From: Ichthyophthirius multifiliis
Lineage: Eukaryota; Ciliophora; Oligohymenophorea; Hymenostomatida
DNA: 64,000 nucleotides
Direction of reading: 5' to 3'
Assembly: GCF_000220395.1 (NCBI RefSeq)
Contig: NW_004086445.1
Location: forward strand, 1 to 64,000
Shown: positions 36,513-49,101 of the stretch, piece after piece
Numbering within the stretch: the stretch's first letter is position 1
How the letters are laid out: each line of letters opens with the position of its first letter
Position numbers and translations under genes: made by a program
The notes under the pieces: generated by a model
What the model was told of the DNA's origin: nothing
Databases searched by the model: none
What the model saw: only the letters and a program-made list of their open reading frames with translations

Positions 36513-37499
36513 CTTTAATATTCATAAGAGAATAAAAATAACATTAAAATTTAATAAATCAGATATTTTGAATATTTTTTATATAAAAATATAGTAATTT
36601 TAAATGATTGTAAAAGTATTATATATAATATTATTATTATTTTATTATTAAATATTTTAGAAAAACTGTAAATTTATTTATTTTGTTCAAGTTTTATATA
36701 ATTGAAATATCATATTATTTATAAAGCTTTGTATTTAATTTGTAATAAAATATATATTTTTAAAAAATAAAAAAATTAATTTTGTATTATATAATTATTA
36801 TAATTAATTAATATAAATATATTTATTATATATTGTAATATAAACTTATTTTTTATTGATTTTTTTATATTATTCAATTTATTATATAATATAATATTTT
36901 ATTTTTAATTTATTTTATATATATATGTTTTAAATAATTTTTTTTTTTATAAATATAATTAATTTAAAATTAATTATTATTCTATGTATTATTTATCAAT
37001 TATTAATAATACATAATATTTAATTAAAATATATATATTCATATCAATTTAATATATGATATAAATAAAATAGAAATTCGTCGAATTATGTTTATATATA
37101 AAAATAAAAAAATTATAAATATATTTAGTAAATAATTTATGTTTTTTTTTACTTAAATTAAAAATTAAATATATTCAATTATATTATTATTGTTTTATAA
37201 ATTTTATTATTTTGGTAATTTTTATTTGACATTTATTATTTTATAAATTACTATATAAAATTATTTGAGAATATATATATATAAAAATTATTTAAATATT
37301 ATGATATTTTATTATTTATTTTAAAAATTAAATTTATTTATAACTTTATATTAAAAATAATTTGTTTTTTAATAAATTTATTAAAATAAATAAAAATTAA
37401 TATATTGTTTATTTATTCAATTTATGTAAAAAATAATTTAAAATATATAATTAAAAAAAATCATTTAAAACAAAAAAAAATATACTGTAATTATTAAAT
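36513..37499. other. AT-rich spacer
   Basis: About 1 kb with no coding-like reading on either strand, dominated by short (AT)n and A/T runs. It contains the promoter of the cyclic-nucleotide-binding gene. Confidence 0.5.
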
Positions 37500-39538
37500 A
37501 TGAATTATTCCGAATAAGAATAAAAGGTAAAAAAAATGAAAAATTAAAATAAAAATAAAAATAAAAATAAATAAAAAAAGGAATTATTAATGTATCTAAA
37601 TAATAAATAAAATGAAAGGCTTGAAACTGAATTATTATAAATAAAAAAGCTGACATAAAAAATTCCTTTTTTTTAACAATTAAATAACGATTTATAAGTA
37701 GATGCACATTTAGAATTATGCAAAAAATTAAGTTTTAAAATATACAAAGAAGACGAAATGATAAAAAGCATAGGTAAATAATAAAAACAATAAACTAAAA
37801 AATTAAAAAATAAAATAATAAAAAATTTTAATAAAATATAATAAAAAAAATTTAAAAATTGTATATAAAAAAAAATAATAATAAAAAAAAAATCTAAATT
37901 TTAAAAAATAAATATATAAATATTTTATAATAGGTTAAAATTTCGACTTATTTCATATTATAATTAGTGGTAATGTAGGGTTATACGTAAAATAAAAAAA
38001 TCAATATCAATAATAAAAAAATGAAAATTTACATTTAGTTAGAGTTTTAAAATGTGGAAATTATTTTGGTGAAGTTTCATTAATTTATAAATAATTAAGT
38101 TTAGTTTATTTTTTGGCTCTAAATGAAGTATTTTGTCTTATAATCAATTAAAAGTAATTTAGTATGATTATTGAAAAGCAAATGCTTGTTAAAATGAGTT
38201 TTGAAATTAATTATTTATAAAGCATACCTGTATTTTGGAATTGGGATTAAGATGAATTAAGGATATTATATTAGGTTTATTTTATTAAAAAATACAAATA
38301 AGGAGATCATGTTTTTTTAGAAGGAGATAAATCATAATATATGTATATTATAAGAGAAGGAATATTTAAAGTTTTTTTTTTTTTAAAAAAAAAAAATTAA
38401 TTATTTTAAAGAAATTGAAAAAATATATATAACTAAGAAACAGAAAATTTTTAGATAAAAAATTCCTAAATATAAAGGATAAATAAACTGATTTACCAAA
38501 ACAAAATAAATATGAGGATGAGAAGAATTTACAAGTTCTTTTTTTTTAAAAAAAATAAATAAATAAATAAATAATAAATAGATTTAAACTTTAGAAAAAA
38601 ATTCTATTTTTGGAGAAGAAGATATATTAAGTAATAGCAATAGAAAATTTTCAGTTTTATGTGAATCCTAATATGGAGAAGTACTTACTTTTACAAATAA
38701 TGCAATAAATGTTTTAATATTAAGTAAAAATATGACTAAATAATATATAAAAGCCTTAAATTAAAACAAATATACCTAATTTACTAAAACTTTAGACAAT
38801 CTTTCGTAATTTGTATCAGCTGCTAAAGTAGATTTAATAGAAAAAAATTAAGATTAAATTAAAGAAACACAAAATTATGTACATTTAAGATAATAATTAA
38901 ATTATTTCGATACTTCGTCAAAATTATAAAGTATTAATTCAAAAAATTTAAATTCTTATGTAAATAATGGAGGAAAAAAAAGCTCGCCTAATTCCAGTAA
39001 TTATGTTTAATTACCAACTTTAAAAAGAATAAATAATTCTTAAAGTTAATAAATGAGCATTTAAAATATAGAAATTCCGGATAGTATTGCAGAAAAGAAT
39101 AAAATTTTGACTAAAACTCATATTAATTTTAAATCTTTAAGTAATTTAAATATGGATTAGCCTGTATTTGATTTTGATTATTATACTAATAATAGCAAAT
39201 TAGCTAATAGTATATCTTCAAAGAAAAAGTTCAATGAAGTAAAAATAATCAAAAACGAAAAATTTTTATAGACTTATTGGGGAAAACATAAATTTAATTT
39301 AGCTGATTAAAATCATATTTTAAAAATTATGAATTAAAGTTAAGATATGAAAGTTGACTATTCTTAGAATGATTTGTATCTAAAGGGATAATTTAATAAT
39401 ATAGAAGGATAAAGAGGATATAGACATTTAGGATTGGAACCAGAAAAAAATCATATGGAAGAATATAATAGTATAAAGTTTAAAATTTTATAAGATATTA
39501 AAAAATAATATTAAAATAGACATAATTTTTTAAAATGA
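37500..39538 (+). CDS. Protein with two cyclic-nucleotide-binding domains
   Basis: Four exons (37500-37773, 37934-38370, 38412-38534, 38582-39538) join with intact frame. After a Lys/Asn-rich leader the first CNBD runs PFFQQLNNDLQVDAHLELCK, FDLFHIIISGNVGLYV and NYFGEVSLIYKQLS. The second has KYKQGDHVFLEGD, YMYIIREGIFK, SIFGEEDILSNSNRKFSVLC. The phosphate-binding cassette of domain 1 has FGE but no Arg at the usual site, so it may not bind cNMP. Domain 2 keeps an Arg (NRKFSV). The C-terminal ~280 residues are Ser/Asn-rich and polar, with LTKTHINFKSLSNLNMD. There is no kinase or channel domain, so it is probably a cNMP-sensing regulator or scaffold. Intron 2 (38371-38411) is a T14-A12 block. 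Confidence 0.85.
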
Positions 39539-39715
39539 TTATTAATATATATTTTTTAGTTTTTTTCATATAATTTTCTATTATTTATTTTCTTTATTTG
39601 ATTTTTAATTTTTTTTTTAAAAAAATAATGATAAAGTATTTATTCATTAACAAAAATTAATATTTTTTTTTTCACTTTTTAATTTTTTTATAATTTTTTT
39701 TATTTTTTAATAAAC

Positions 39716-40729
39716 ATGAATTGGGATTCATTTAAAAAATAATATTATGCTCATGAAAATAATCTAAAATATCAAATGGATTTATTAAATAAAACATCGT
39801 TTAAAATCTCTTAATAAATAAATAGTTTAGAGTAAAACTTAAATAAATAGTATTTTTTCTAATTATTTTTAAAATAGTAAAATAGATTATGATAACAACT
39901 AGTTTGATAATTAATAACAAAAATAATAAAGTATTTTAAAATAGTTAATGAATGAATTTTAATAATAAGATATAAAATTAAAAGAAATCTTATAATAAGT
40001 GAATATAAACATAAATTTTAATCTTTTATAAAAATAAAAAAATAGATTGATGAATTATTAAATAACACTAATATAAGATAAGATGAAAAATAAGCATTTT
40101 TATAATAAAATATGTATAAAAGATTTAAAGAAATATAAAACGATCATGTAAAAGAACATAAAAGGTTATAAGTAAGTAATAAATATAAACAAAATATTAA
40201 ATTAATAAGTTTTTATATTTATTTTTTATTAAAATATTTTATTAGTAATCATTTGAATTCAATAAAAAAAAATAAAAAATATTTTCTGAAGCATGCAATA
40301 TTAAATACTAAAGTATGAAAGATGGTTAAAAAAATATAATTGAAAATGGAGATAAATTAATAAAGAACTCTTAAGCAATTAATTAATCAATTTACTAGAC
40401 AAATGAAATTATTCAGTAATTTTAATTTAAATGTATAGTTTTCATTTAAAAAATATAAAAAAGAACTGCTCATCATATTAAAAGTTCTCTTTTTAATTAA
40501 AACTCTAATTTAAAAAATATAAATTCAAAAGTGGTTAATATATCAGGTATTAAAATTAAAAAAAATCTAAACAATTTTTTAAAATATGATTTTTTTAATA
40601 GGTACTATTCCATAACTTGAATAACTAATAGACAAAATTTAATTTGCTTAATTTAAAAGATAAATAATTATTGCTTTTGTAATAGCTCTGTGTTTCGTGA
40701 TTTGTGTTTATAAAATATTTTTTTTATGA
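39716..40729 (+). CDS. Golgi Qb-SNARE, GS28/GOSR1-like
   Basis: A vesicle-fusion SNARE of the ER-Golgi/intra-Golgi route. The N-terminus MNWDSFKKQYYAHENNLKY resembles the GS28 start (W-E-D-L-R-K-Q). A ~28-bp intron (GTATTT...AAATAG, about 39850-39877) keeps frame. Coiled helices follow, and a 7-A run at 40036-40042 should be 8 to stay in frame. The SNARE region reads DGQKNIIENGDKLIKNSQAI then SIYQTNEIIQQ. The last exons give SNLKNINSKVVNIS then TIPQLEQLIDKIQFAQFKR, and the tail anchor IIIAFVIALCFVICVYKIFF closes at TGA 40727. The PxxxxLIxKI...KR + C-terminal TM order is typical of GS28. Membrin is the main alternative. Confidence 0.7.
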
Positions 40730-41468
40730 AATTTTTTTTTGTTATTAAAAAAAAATAAAAAAAAAATTATATTTTAAAATAAATTATGTCTTAAATATAT
40801 TAAAATTAAGTAAAAAAAATTATTAGAATTATTCATAAAATTATATGTTATTTTATTAAATTTTTAATGTATTAATATTTTTAATAAAAAATATGCACAA
40901 TTTATTAATTATTTTAAATATCTAACTAATATAAATAATTTTTAATTAAAAAATTAAAGATATTATTAAAGATATTTTATTTATAAATTTACTAAAATAT
41001 TTAGATATTTTCTATATTTTTTTTTTTATATAATTGTATTGTTATAAATTATATTATTTTATCTATTTATATACTTATTATATATATTTATAATAACTAT
41101 AAATCATTAATACTAAAATAAATAATTTTAATTAAAATTTTGAATAAATGATATATTATTATAATATTTTTTTTTTCAATATAAATATATTTAAATATAA
41201 TTATTATATTTTATTAAAATACTATTATTAATAAACAAAAAATAATCAAAAAAAAATTAAAAAGAAAAAAAGAAAAAAAGAAAAAAAGAAAAAAAGAAAA
41301 AAAGAAAAATAAATAATAAAATATAGTATTTATTAAGAAAAATATATAATTTATATTTAATAATCTATAAATAATTTATCAAATAAAAATCTTATAAAAT
41401 AAAATAAAAATAAATAAAATAATTAATTTAATTAATACAATATAAAAAATAAATATAATTAAACAAAT
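40730..41468. other. AT-rich spacer with 8-bp tandem repeat
   Basis: Upstream region of the Rh/ammonium channel gene. It includes the (GAAAAAAA)n array at 41264-41309. No coding-like reading. Confidence 0.5.
41264..41309. repeat. (GAAAAAAA)6 tandem array
   Basis: Six exact 8-bp units; G falls at 41264, 41272, 41280, 41288, 41296 and 41304. A purine-only strand about 160 bp upstream of the Rh gene start. Confidence 0.95.
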
Positions 41469-42971
41469 ATGATTCCACCAGATAATACATAAGTTATAAG
41501 TACACCTTTCGAATTATAAAAGTTTGGTATTCTCCTAGCTGTTGTGGAATTTTTTTGTTTATTTTTTTATGGTTTTACAGCTAATTATGATTCTTCAACA
41601 AACGACAATTTTCGCTACCATCTATGGGCTGATGTTAATATTATGGCCTTTATAGGATTTGGTTTATTAATGACATTCCATAAATAATATTTTTACAGTG
41701 CAGTTGGTTACACATTAATGATAGGTGCAGTATCATTTCAATACTATCCTATATGGCAATTAATATGGAATTATGCATGGCATTTTAATACTATATAATT
41801 TCAAATGAAATTAAATGTAGCAACATTAATATCAGCGTCTTTTTGCACGGATTCAATATTAATAAGTTTCGGGGCTATAATAGGAAAAGTAACTCCTTTT
41901 TAATTGTTATTACTAACAGTAACGTAGACTATAGGTTTTTCTTTAAATGAAAGAATCGGTTTAGAAATGGGAATCACAGATATAGGAGGCTCAATGTATA
42001 TTCATTTATTTGGAGCAATATGTGGGCTTGTAATTTCGAAAATAATAACTAGGCCAGATGCTTTTAACCATCCGCATGCTAAATCAAATTATATTTCTGA
42101 TTTAACTTCAGTTGTGGGGACTCTTTTTTTATGGATGTACTGGCCTTCGTTTAACGCGGCTAGTACACCTAATAATAGCGTGTCTTAAAATAGGTCTTAT
42201 ATAAATACTGTACTGTCGTTAACTGGAAGTGTGTTTGCAACATTCCTTGTATCTTTTTTGATGAGAAAAGAAAAGAAAATTAATATGATTGATATATAAA
42301 ATGCCACACTTGCAGGAGGGGTGGCAATGGGAACTTGTGCAAATATTCATATTTTACCGGTTTATTCGATTGCTATTGGGGTAATTTCTGGGTGTGTTTC
42401 GATTTATTGCTATGCAAAATTATAGGGAATTCTTGAAAGGAAAATTAGGCTACATGATAGTTGTGGAGTTCTTAATTTGCATGGATTGCCTGGATTCCTT
42501 GGAGCTGTTTTTGGAGTTATTGCTTGTTTAGGAATACATTAGGGTTTTGATAAAAATAATTAAAAGGAAATGTCTTTACTTTTAGAAGTTTTTTTGAAAG
42601 CAAACGAATCATGGTGGAATTTAAGGCAATAAGCGCTTATTTAATGTGAATACATATTTATTTCTTTAGGAATTAGTATTATTACTGGTATTTTTAGTGG
42701 GATTATTATCAATTATTTGGGAAAATCACCTAAATTATTGTTTGATGATAATGAAAATTTCAGAATTCCTTCAGTACATTATGAAGAAGCTGATAAGTTT
42801 TATACTAAAATTTAAATGCTTATGAAATAATAAAATTTTGGAGATAATCAAATTGGAAATGATGAAAATTTCAAAAAACAATTGCTCTAAAATTTACTTA
42901 ATAGTGAAGATAAATAAACTTAAAATAGTATTAATAATAAAAAAAATTAAGTACAGAATGATGATAATTGA
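41469..42971 (+). CDS. Rh-family ammonium/gas channel
   Basis: Rh50-type members of the Amt/Mep/Rh superfamily move NH3 (and perhaps CO2) across membranes as trimers. A single 500-codon exon from ATG 41469 to TGA 42969. About 11-12 hydrophobic segments are visible. Family landmarks: [37 protein letters not shown] (conserved Asp and first pore His), [25 protein letters not shown], and [16 protein letters not shown] (second pore His). DIGGS followed by IHLFGA and the CGVLNLHG context place it with Rh rather than bacterial Amt. The C-terminal ~70 residues are polar and cytosolic. There is no intron, which is unusual among its neighbours. Confidence 0.92.
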
Positions 42972-45900
42972 TTAAAAGTGTAAAAAATATTTATTATTCA
43001 TATAATTTTTATATTATATTATATTATATCATATTATATTATATTTTTGTGAATATCTTATTAATTTTTATTTTTTTTCATAAAATATTAATATTACATA
43101 ATTTCTTATATCTTTATTTATTTTATTTCTAAATTTTAAGCATTTTATTTTCTTTCTTTTCTTATCTTCGTTTTTTATAGTCCAAAAATTAAAAATAAAA
43201 AGAAATTTTGCCAAAATATTAAAAAGTAATGAATTTGTATTTTATATAGTGTATGTTTAATTTAAAAAGAAAAAATTCATTATATAGATAATTTTCTATA
43301 AAAATAAAAATAATTAGAAACAAGAAGTATTTCATTTTAATAAGGATATATGACTAAAGTATTTATATATAATAAATCATTTTTTTATAGGTTTTTAATT
43401 TTTTTAGAGAGAAATAATTTTACAGAAAGTATCATTACTTTTATATTTGGTTATTGATTTAAATTGTATATAAAAAGTTTTTTCTTAATAAAAAATAAGT
43501 GGCTTTCCTTCTATTTTAAAATATTAATCGTTGGTAAAAATGTTATTTTAATAAATTAATCTATTTATGAATAAATTTTATTCATAAATAATAAGAAGGA
43601 AGTAAATATGCATTTTAAATTGAAAAAATTTTATATTTTTAGTCTTTTATTATTTACATTATGACTATTTTTGTTAAGTTCTAGAAATATTATTTAATGA
43701 AATTAAAATTGTAAAATATTAATTTTATATGTATGTTAATATTATATTATCTATAAAGTATTTATAGTTTAATTTTTTTTTATATTTATATTAGATCTTA
43801 GTTAAATATAATTTTTTTATTATTTTAAAGTTAAAAATTTAAAAGATATAATATATTTATATAATATAATAGTAAATGTGTATTATCTTATTCATTTAAA
43901 TAAAATTCTAATTTTTAAACATTTAAATCCTCAATGCTTACATATTTTTCTTATTTTAAAAGTTATTTATATTAATTTGATTTAATATTTTTAATAATTA
44001 TTAATCTTATTTTTTAATAATTAAAATAATAAATATATAATATATCATTTAAATTCTTTTTTTTATATATATACGATAAATATTATATAATTTTTATCAG
44101 AAAAAACTATTATTTTTTTATTTTATTCAATTTTTTATTTTCTTATAATATTATAAATTTAATAGATCATGAAATTTTAGTATTTTTTATAGACTGTATA
44201 AAATATATATAAGTGTTTCTTAGGTTATATATAATCCCTTATAAAATAGCTTAGATAAAAAAATTTTTGATCCATATTTTTATGAGAAATTATTTAATTA
44301 AATTGATTATAACATTTTCAACATAATCATTTTATATTAATATTTTTGAATGGTACTTTAGAATTCTATAACTAGGCATTTATCATTATCATTTATAGAC
44401 ATGATATTTAAAGTATTATAAATTAAATTATAAAAAAGAAAATAATTAATTACCCCATAGGCAAGAAGTTGTTATTATAATATAATTAAATTTAATATTA
44501 ATAGTAATTATTATAATAAATAAAACTATGCTTTTCGTATTAGAAATTACATAATTATATCGATTAAAATACTTTCTAATTTATACTTTTCATCTTCTAT
44601 ATAATAATATTTTTCAAATTTATTTAATAATTTTTTTTTTATATTTAATAATTATTCATATTTTTTAATATAATTATATAATTATATTAACTGTTATTGA
44701 ATTACACACAAATATAATGAGGTTTGCAATTTAAAGTATTTATCGCATTATTTTTGTTTTTTTTTTATCCAAATATAGTTTATATAGGATATTATAAAAT
44801 ATATAATAAATTCATTTATTAATTAAAATAATTTGAATTTGAGGCTGTATATAAAATAAATTTTTAAAAAATTATACAAAAATAATTATAAAAATTTGAT
44901 ACAAAATAGTAGTATTTAAAATATTTATTATACAAAGATATTATATTAAGAAAAAAATAAATTCAACTTGTAAAATATTAGAGTTTTTAAACAAATATTT
45001 ATCAAAAAGAATAAATTTCTTTAAAAATAGAAAATAAATAAATTAATATTTTATTAAAGAAATATTTATTAATAAATACATGCTTTTTTGATAATATTTT
45101 AATTATACTTATTAATTATTATATTTACTTAACCGATTTTTAATTAAAGAATATTTAATATTAAATATATAATATATATATAGCTTATCAAAATAAAAAA
45201 AAAATATATTAAATATAGATTTAAATATAAATTTTCATATATTTACAAAATTAAAATATAATTAATTTAATATTAATATATTATAAAAATTTTGGTATAT
45301 TAATATTTTTAGTAATACTAATATAAAAATATAAAAAGGATAATAATAACAATCATTAAAAATAAATATAAGTATATAATATTTAAAATATGATAAAAAT
45401 ATTGTTAATATATAGAATTTTTTAAAAATATTATTTAATTTAGTGAATTAATATGAAAATAATATCTTATAAAAAATTAATATGTATTAATTATTAATAA
45501 TACGTATCTGAAACTTTTATATATCTTTTTTAATATGTTATTTCATTCAAAATAAGATTAAAATTAAATATAAATAAATATTATAATAAATTAATATTTA
45601 GAAAATTTATTTAATAAACAAAAAAATTATATACGAAATAAAAATGTATAAAATATATAAAAAAATACAAAATAAAAAAATTAAAAAAAAAAACACAAAA
45701 ATATGTTATAATAATATATAATAATTATAAAAATATCTATGAAAAAATATTAAAAATAAATATATAATTAATATTATATATGATATATAAAATATAGAAA
45801 ATTTATATAAAATTAAATATATTTATAAAATATAAAAATTAAAATATAAATAAATATATATTATAAAATTCATAAAATATTATATATATATATATATAAA

Positions 45901-46139
45901 TATATATATAAATCTATATATTTAATTTTTTATATACATATTTATTTATATATATTTTTTTTATTTATATATACAAATTAGAAACTTTAAAATATATTTA
46001 TAGAAATATTTATAACTATAAAAAGATAATAATATGTTTTTTTTCTTTTTCAAAAATTATTATATTTTATTTACATATATCTATATTTATATTAATTCAA
46101 ATATGAAATTATCTTTATACTCTAGAATAATTGTTATTA
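42972..46139. other. 3.2-kb gene-poor spacer
   Basis: The region between the 3' ends of the Rh gene (+) and the hydrolase gene (-). It contains a (ATATT)n-type tract at about 43011-43045 and very AT-rich sequence. No coding-like reading was found; short Ile/Asn-rich frames here are A/T noise. Confidence 0.5.
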
Positions 46140-47532
46140 TCAATTTGTCCAAAATATTCTTAATTGCTATTATACAAAATATTCGAAAAATTATAATTAT
46201 TATTTTAAGATTTATTAATTCCTTTTTTTTCATTAAAATTTTTATTTTAATTATTTTTAAATATTTTTTTTTTATCAATTAAATAATTATTAATATTTTC
46301 TATTTTATCTTAAAAATTATTACAATTTTAAAAAGTGTGTTAACTTTAATTTTCAAATCTTTTGTTTTTATTAAAATCTTAAGTCAATATTCTTTATAAT
46401 CGATTATAATTTTAATCCTTGTTTTCTTAATAATTTTCATTTTCTTATATTTTATTTTTTAATTGAAAATTTTTTTAAAAACTTTCAACATTAATACTAC
46501 TTTCTTTTATACTAAAACTATTATAGTTTTTATTCCAAAATTATTTGCTTATATTTTAATCATCATTAAATGATGCTTATTCATAAATAGAAATACTTTT
46601 TTCCTTCTTTACATCACCTAAAATACTGGAAATCCAATAAATTAACTTTTTAAAAATTTAAGGATTCCTTTTGGCATTATGATTACCTTCTGCATATAAA
46701 AGCCATTTTTATCCATTATATCTTGCATGTAATTCCTCTATATGTAAAGATTTGACAAAAGTATCCTCTTTAGAACAAATAAAATAGCAAGGGATATATA
46801 TATCATGTATAATTTTAGTTAAATCTAAAGAATTAAAATCAAGGTTAGACTTCTATTTAATTTAATTTTTGACAAATGAAAGGGCTGTATCAATTAAAAA
46901 AGAAGGAATTTTAGTCTTTTGTTTAGCAAGATCAAGTACTAGTTAATTTAAATTTGCAAATCCACTATCGAAAATTAAACATTTAATAAATTTCTTAAAA
47001 GAATTATTTTTTGACAAATAAATAAAGTTTGTAACTGCGCCCATACTTTATTTTAAAAATAATATAAATAAAAAATAAAAATAAAATACCTTCTTCCCCA
47101 TAAAATTATATTTTATATTTTCTCGTTTTTTTTCAAATAATATATTATACATTCCAAATCTTCACTCTCGTTTATTCCCAATGTTACGTATTCGCCTTCT
47201 GATTAGCCACATCCTGTAAAATCAAACGAAAATAAAGCCAATCCTTATTCAATTAAATATGGAAGTAGATCTAATGATTCTATACGAGATCCTGTATTAC
47301 AATGAGTGTATATTATACATGAATATTTTAGGTTTTGTTTTTCATTTATAGAGATCGGCTCATATAATGAAGCTTGGATTTTTAGTCCTTTCTTGTTTTT
47401 TATTTATATATCTGTTCTTTTACTTATGTAATTTCCTATTATTTAGGTTGGCATGCCTAAATCTTATATATTGTATTCTTATCGGGTAGGACGTATAAAT
47501 ATTTTCCATAAGGAATTAAATTATGTAAACAT
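46140..47532 (-). CDS. Alpha/beta hydrolase (serine hydrolase)
   Basis: Two minus-strand exons (47090-47532 and 46140-47045) joined across a 44-bp intron that falls inside the nucleophile elbow. The fold is clear: THCNTGSRIESLDLLPYLIE (oxyanion loop region), ALFSFDFTGCGQSEGEYVTL, nucleophile elbow LWGRS-MGAVTN (Gly-Arg-Ser-Met-Gly), CYFICSKEDTFVK with the acid Asp, and EGNHNAKRNP with the catalytic His. All triad residues are present. It is most like ABHD17/BEM46-type or acyl-protein hydrolases; the substrate is not known. A C-terminal ~115-residue Gln/Asn/Lys-rich extension (ESSINVESFQKNFQLKNKI) runs to TGA 46140 and is not part of the fold. Confidence 0.88.
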
Positions 47533-47735
47533 TAATTAAAATATTGTTTTTTTAATTTATTTTTTAATAAAATTTTATTAAAAATTTATTATTTATTTTT
47601 ATAATTAAAATAATTTAAAATTAACACTTTTTCTTAGAGATGTTTATTAAGAAAAAAATAGCAGAATATACATAATAAAAAAAGCTTTATTTAAATTTAA
47701 TTTTATTATTTAATAAAGTTAAAAATTATTATTAA

Positions 47736-47769
<34 letters not shown>

Positions 47770-48289
47770 TATAAGGGTTATATAATTATGAGATTTAATT
47801 ATAATCAATAAAATTCATAATTAAAACACTTGCCAATCTTACTCTTCCAACTTTATTCTTTATAAAACCTAAAAGTTTTTTATATTTTTTTTTTTATGAT
47901 TATAATTTTTTCAAATAAATTATTATTAGTATACTAATAATTATTTTTGTTTATATTTTTTTATTTAAATAAAATAAATAAAAAAGAAGACATTAAAATT
48001 TCGAATTATGTCCTTTATTTTTTTTTTAAAAAAAAAATAAAAAATCGAATAAGGACAATTAATAAATTATTTAAATATATATATAATTTATGAGTAATTT
48101 TTTCAATACTTATAATATGTCATTTATAACAGAATTTTTTCCAAGACTCTTTTTAACCAGTTTTATATTTATTATTTGATAAATTCTTCAATTTATTTTT
48201 CATTTTAAATTCAAAAAAAAATTCATCTTTTTCTATTTTTTTTTATATTTTTATCATATTTTTAATATTTTAATTTTTTATTACTTTCG
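47533..48289. other. Spacer with (TA)n and inverted repeat
   Basis: No gene seen. It contains (TA)n at about 47739-47773 and an imperfect inverted repeat centred at 48030. Confidence 0.5.
48009..48058. repeat. Imperfect inverted repeat with T10A10 core
   Basis: The left arm ATGTCCTTTATTTT and the right arm AAATAAAAAATCGAATAAGG AC share GTCCTT(T)AT/AATAAGGAC around a T10A10 centre, flanked on both sides by TCGAAT-like sequence. It could form a hairpin. Confidence 0.6.
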
Positions 48290-48923
48290 TCATTTAAATA
48301 ATTCATTTAGATTTTCTGATAGTTAAAAGCTTTTAAGATTCTTAATGTAATTTTTCATACTGGTATAAATTCTCAAAAAAAATACATCAAAAGATAATCC
48401 TAGGCCCAGACTAGCTGTTTTTCATGGTCTATTAAACTGGAAAGTACAAAATAGAATTAAGATTCGGGAAAATCTTGATTATAAGATTAGCTTTTATTGC
48501 TAATGTTAATAAATCATCAACATTCTGCCAAATTAATTTTAAAAAATGTATTTAAAATTCCTTTTAGGCCCAAAATTGATTAAGATTTGAAATTTAACTG
48601 CCCAAAACAAACTAATGGAGGTTAAAAAGTCTTTTTTTTTGATATTAGCGTTAAAAAAAATATCTAAAGATTATTTCCTACCCTTTTAAAATTTAATTTG
48701 TACTTTAGGCTAAATATAAAATTCTATTAGCAAATCAGATTTTCCCCCATAAGAAGCAATATTTAATTACTTATGAAAAAATACTCATCTGATTCGAAAA
48801 ATATTTGGCATTTAAATTGACTTTAAATTTTGATGATATATTTTGATTTTTTAGTATATAGTTTTGTTTAATAATAATGTGTTTGAAGGTGTTTTATATA
48901 AAATTTAATTTTAAATAAACCAT
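48290..48923 (-). CDS. Possible mitochondrial beta-barrel protein, frame breaks
   Basis: The minus strand reads alternating polar/hydrophobic strands ending in aromatic residues: KFKVNLNAKYFSNQMSIFSQ, LLIEFYIQPKVQIKFQKGR, SLDIFFNANIKKKDFLTSIS, QILINFGPKRNFKYIFQNQ, then TASLGLGLSFDVFFLRIY, and a tail LSENLNELFK before TGA 48290. That pattern fits an outer-membrane barrel (Sam50/porin-like), but no signature motif is certain. The frame changes near 48745, at a G/A run, and near 48420. A further 5' exon (KVNFLLIGISD, about 48995) may precede it. Structure-based search is needed for a family. Confidence 0.4.
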
Positions 48924-49101
48924 ATTATATATTCTACTTGAGTTATTTTTTTTTTTTTTTAAATAATAATAAAAGACAATCTGATATACCTATTAATAAA
49001 AAATTAACTTTTATATATCTTTTTGTTTTTATATAAGATTTTTTTATTTTTTTATATATAATTTTTTACAATTATTTTAATAAATTTATTTAAATATATT
49101 A

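Noticed and set aside
46034-46282. Overlapping open frames on both strands (82 and 63 aa)
   Set aside because: The region is the Asn/Lys/Gln-rich C-terminal tail of the alpha/beta hydrolase on the minus strand and the low-complexity DNA next to it; the standard-code ORFs are shadows.
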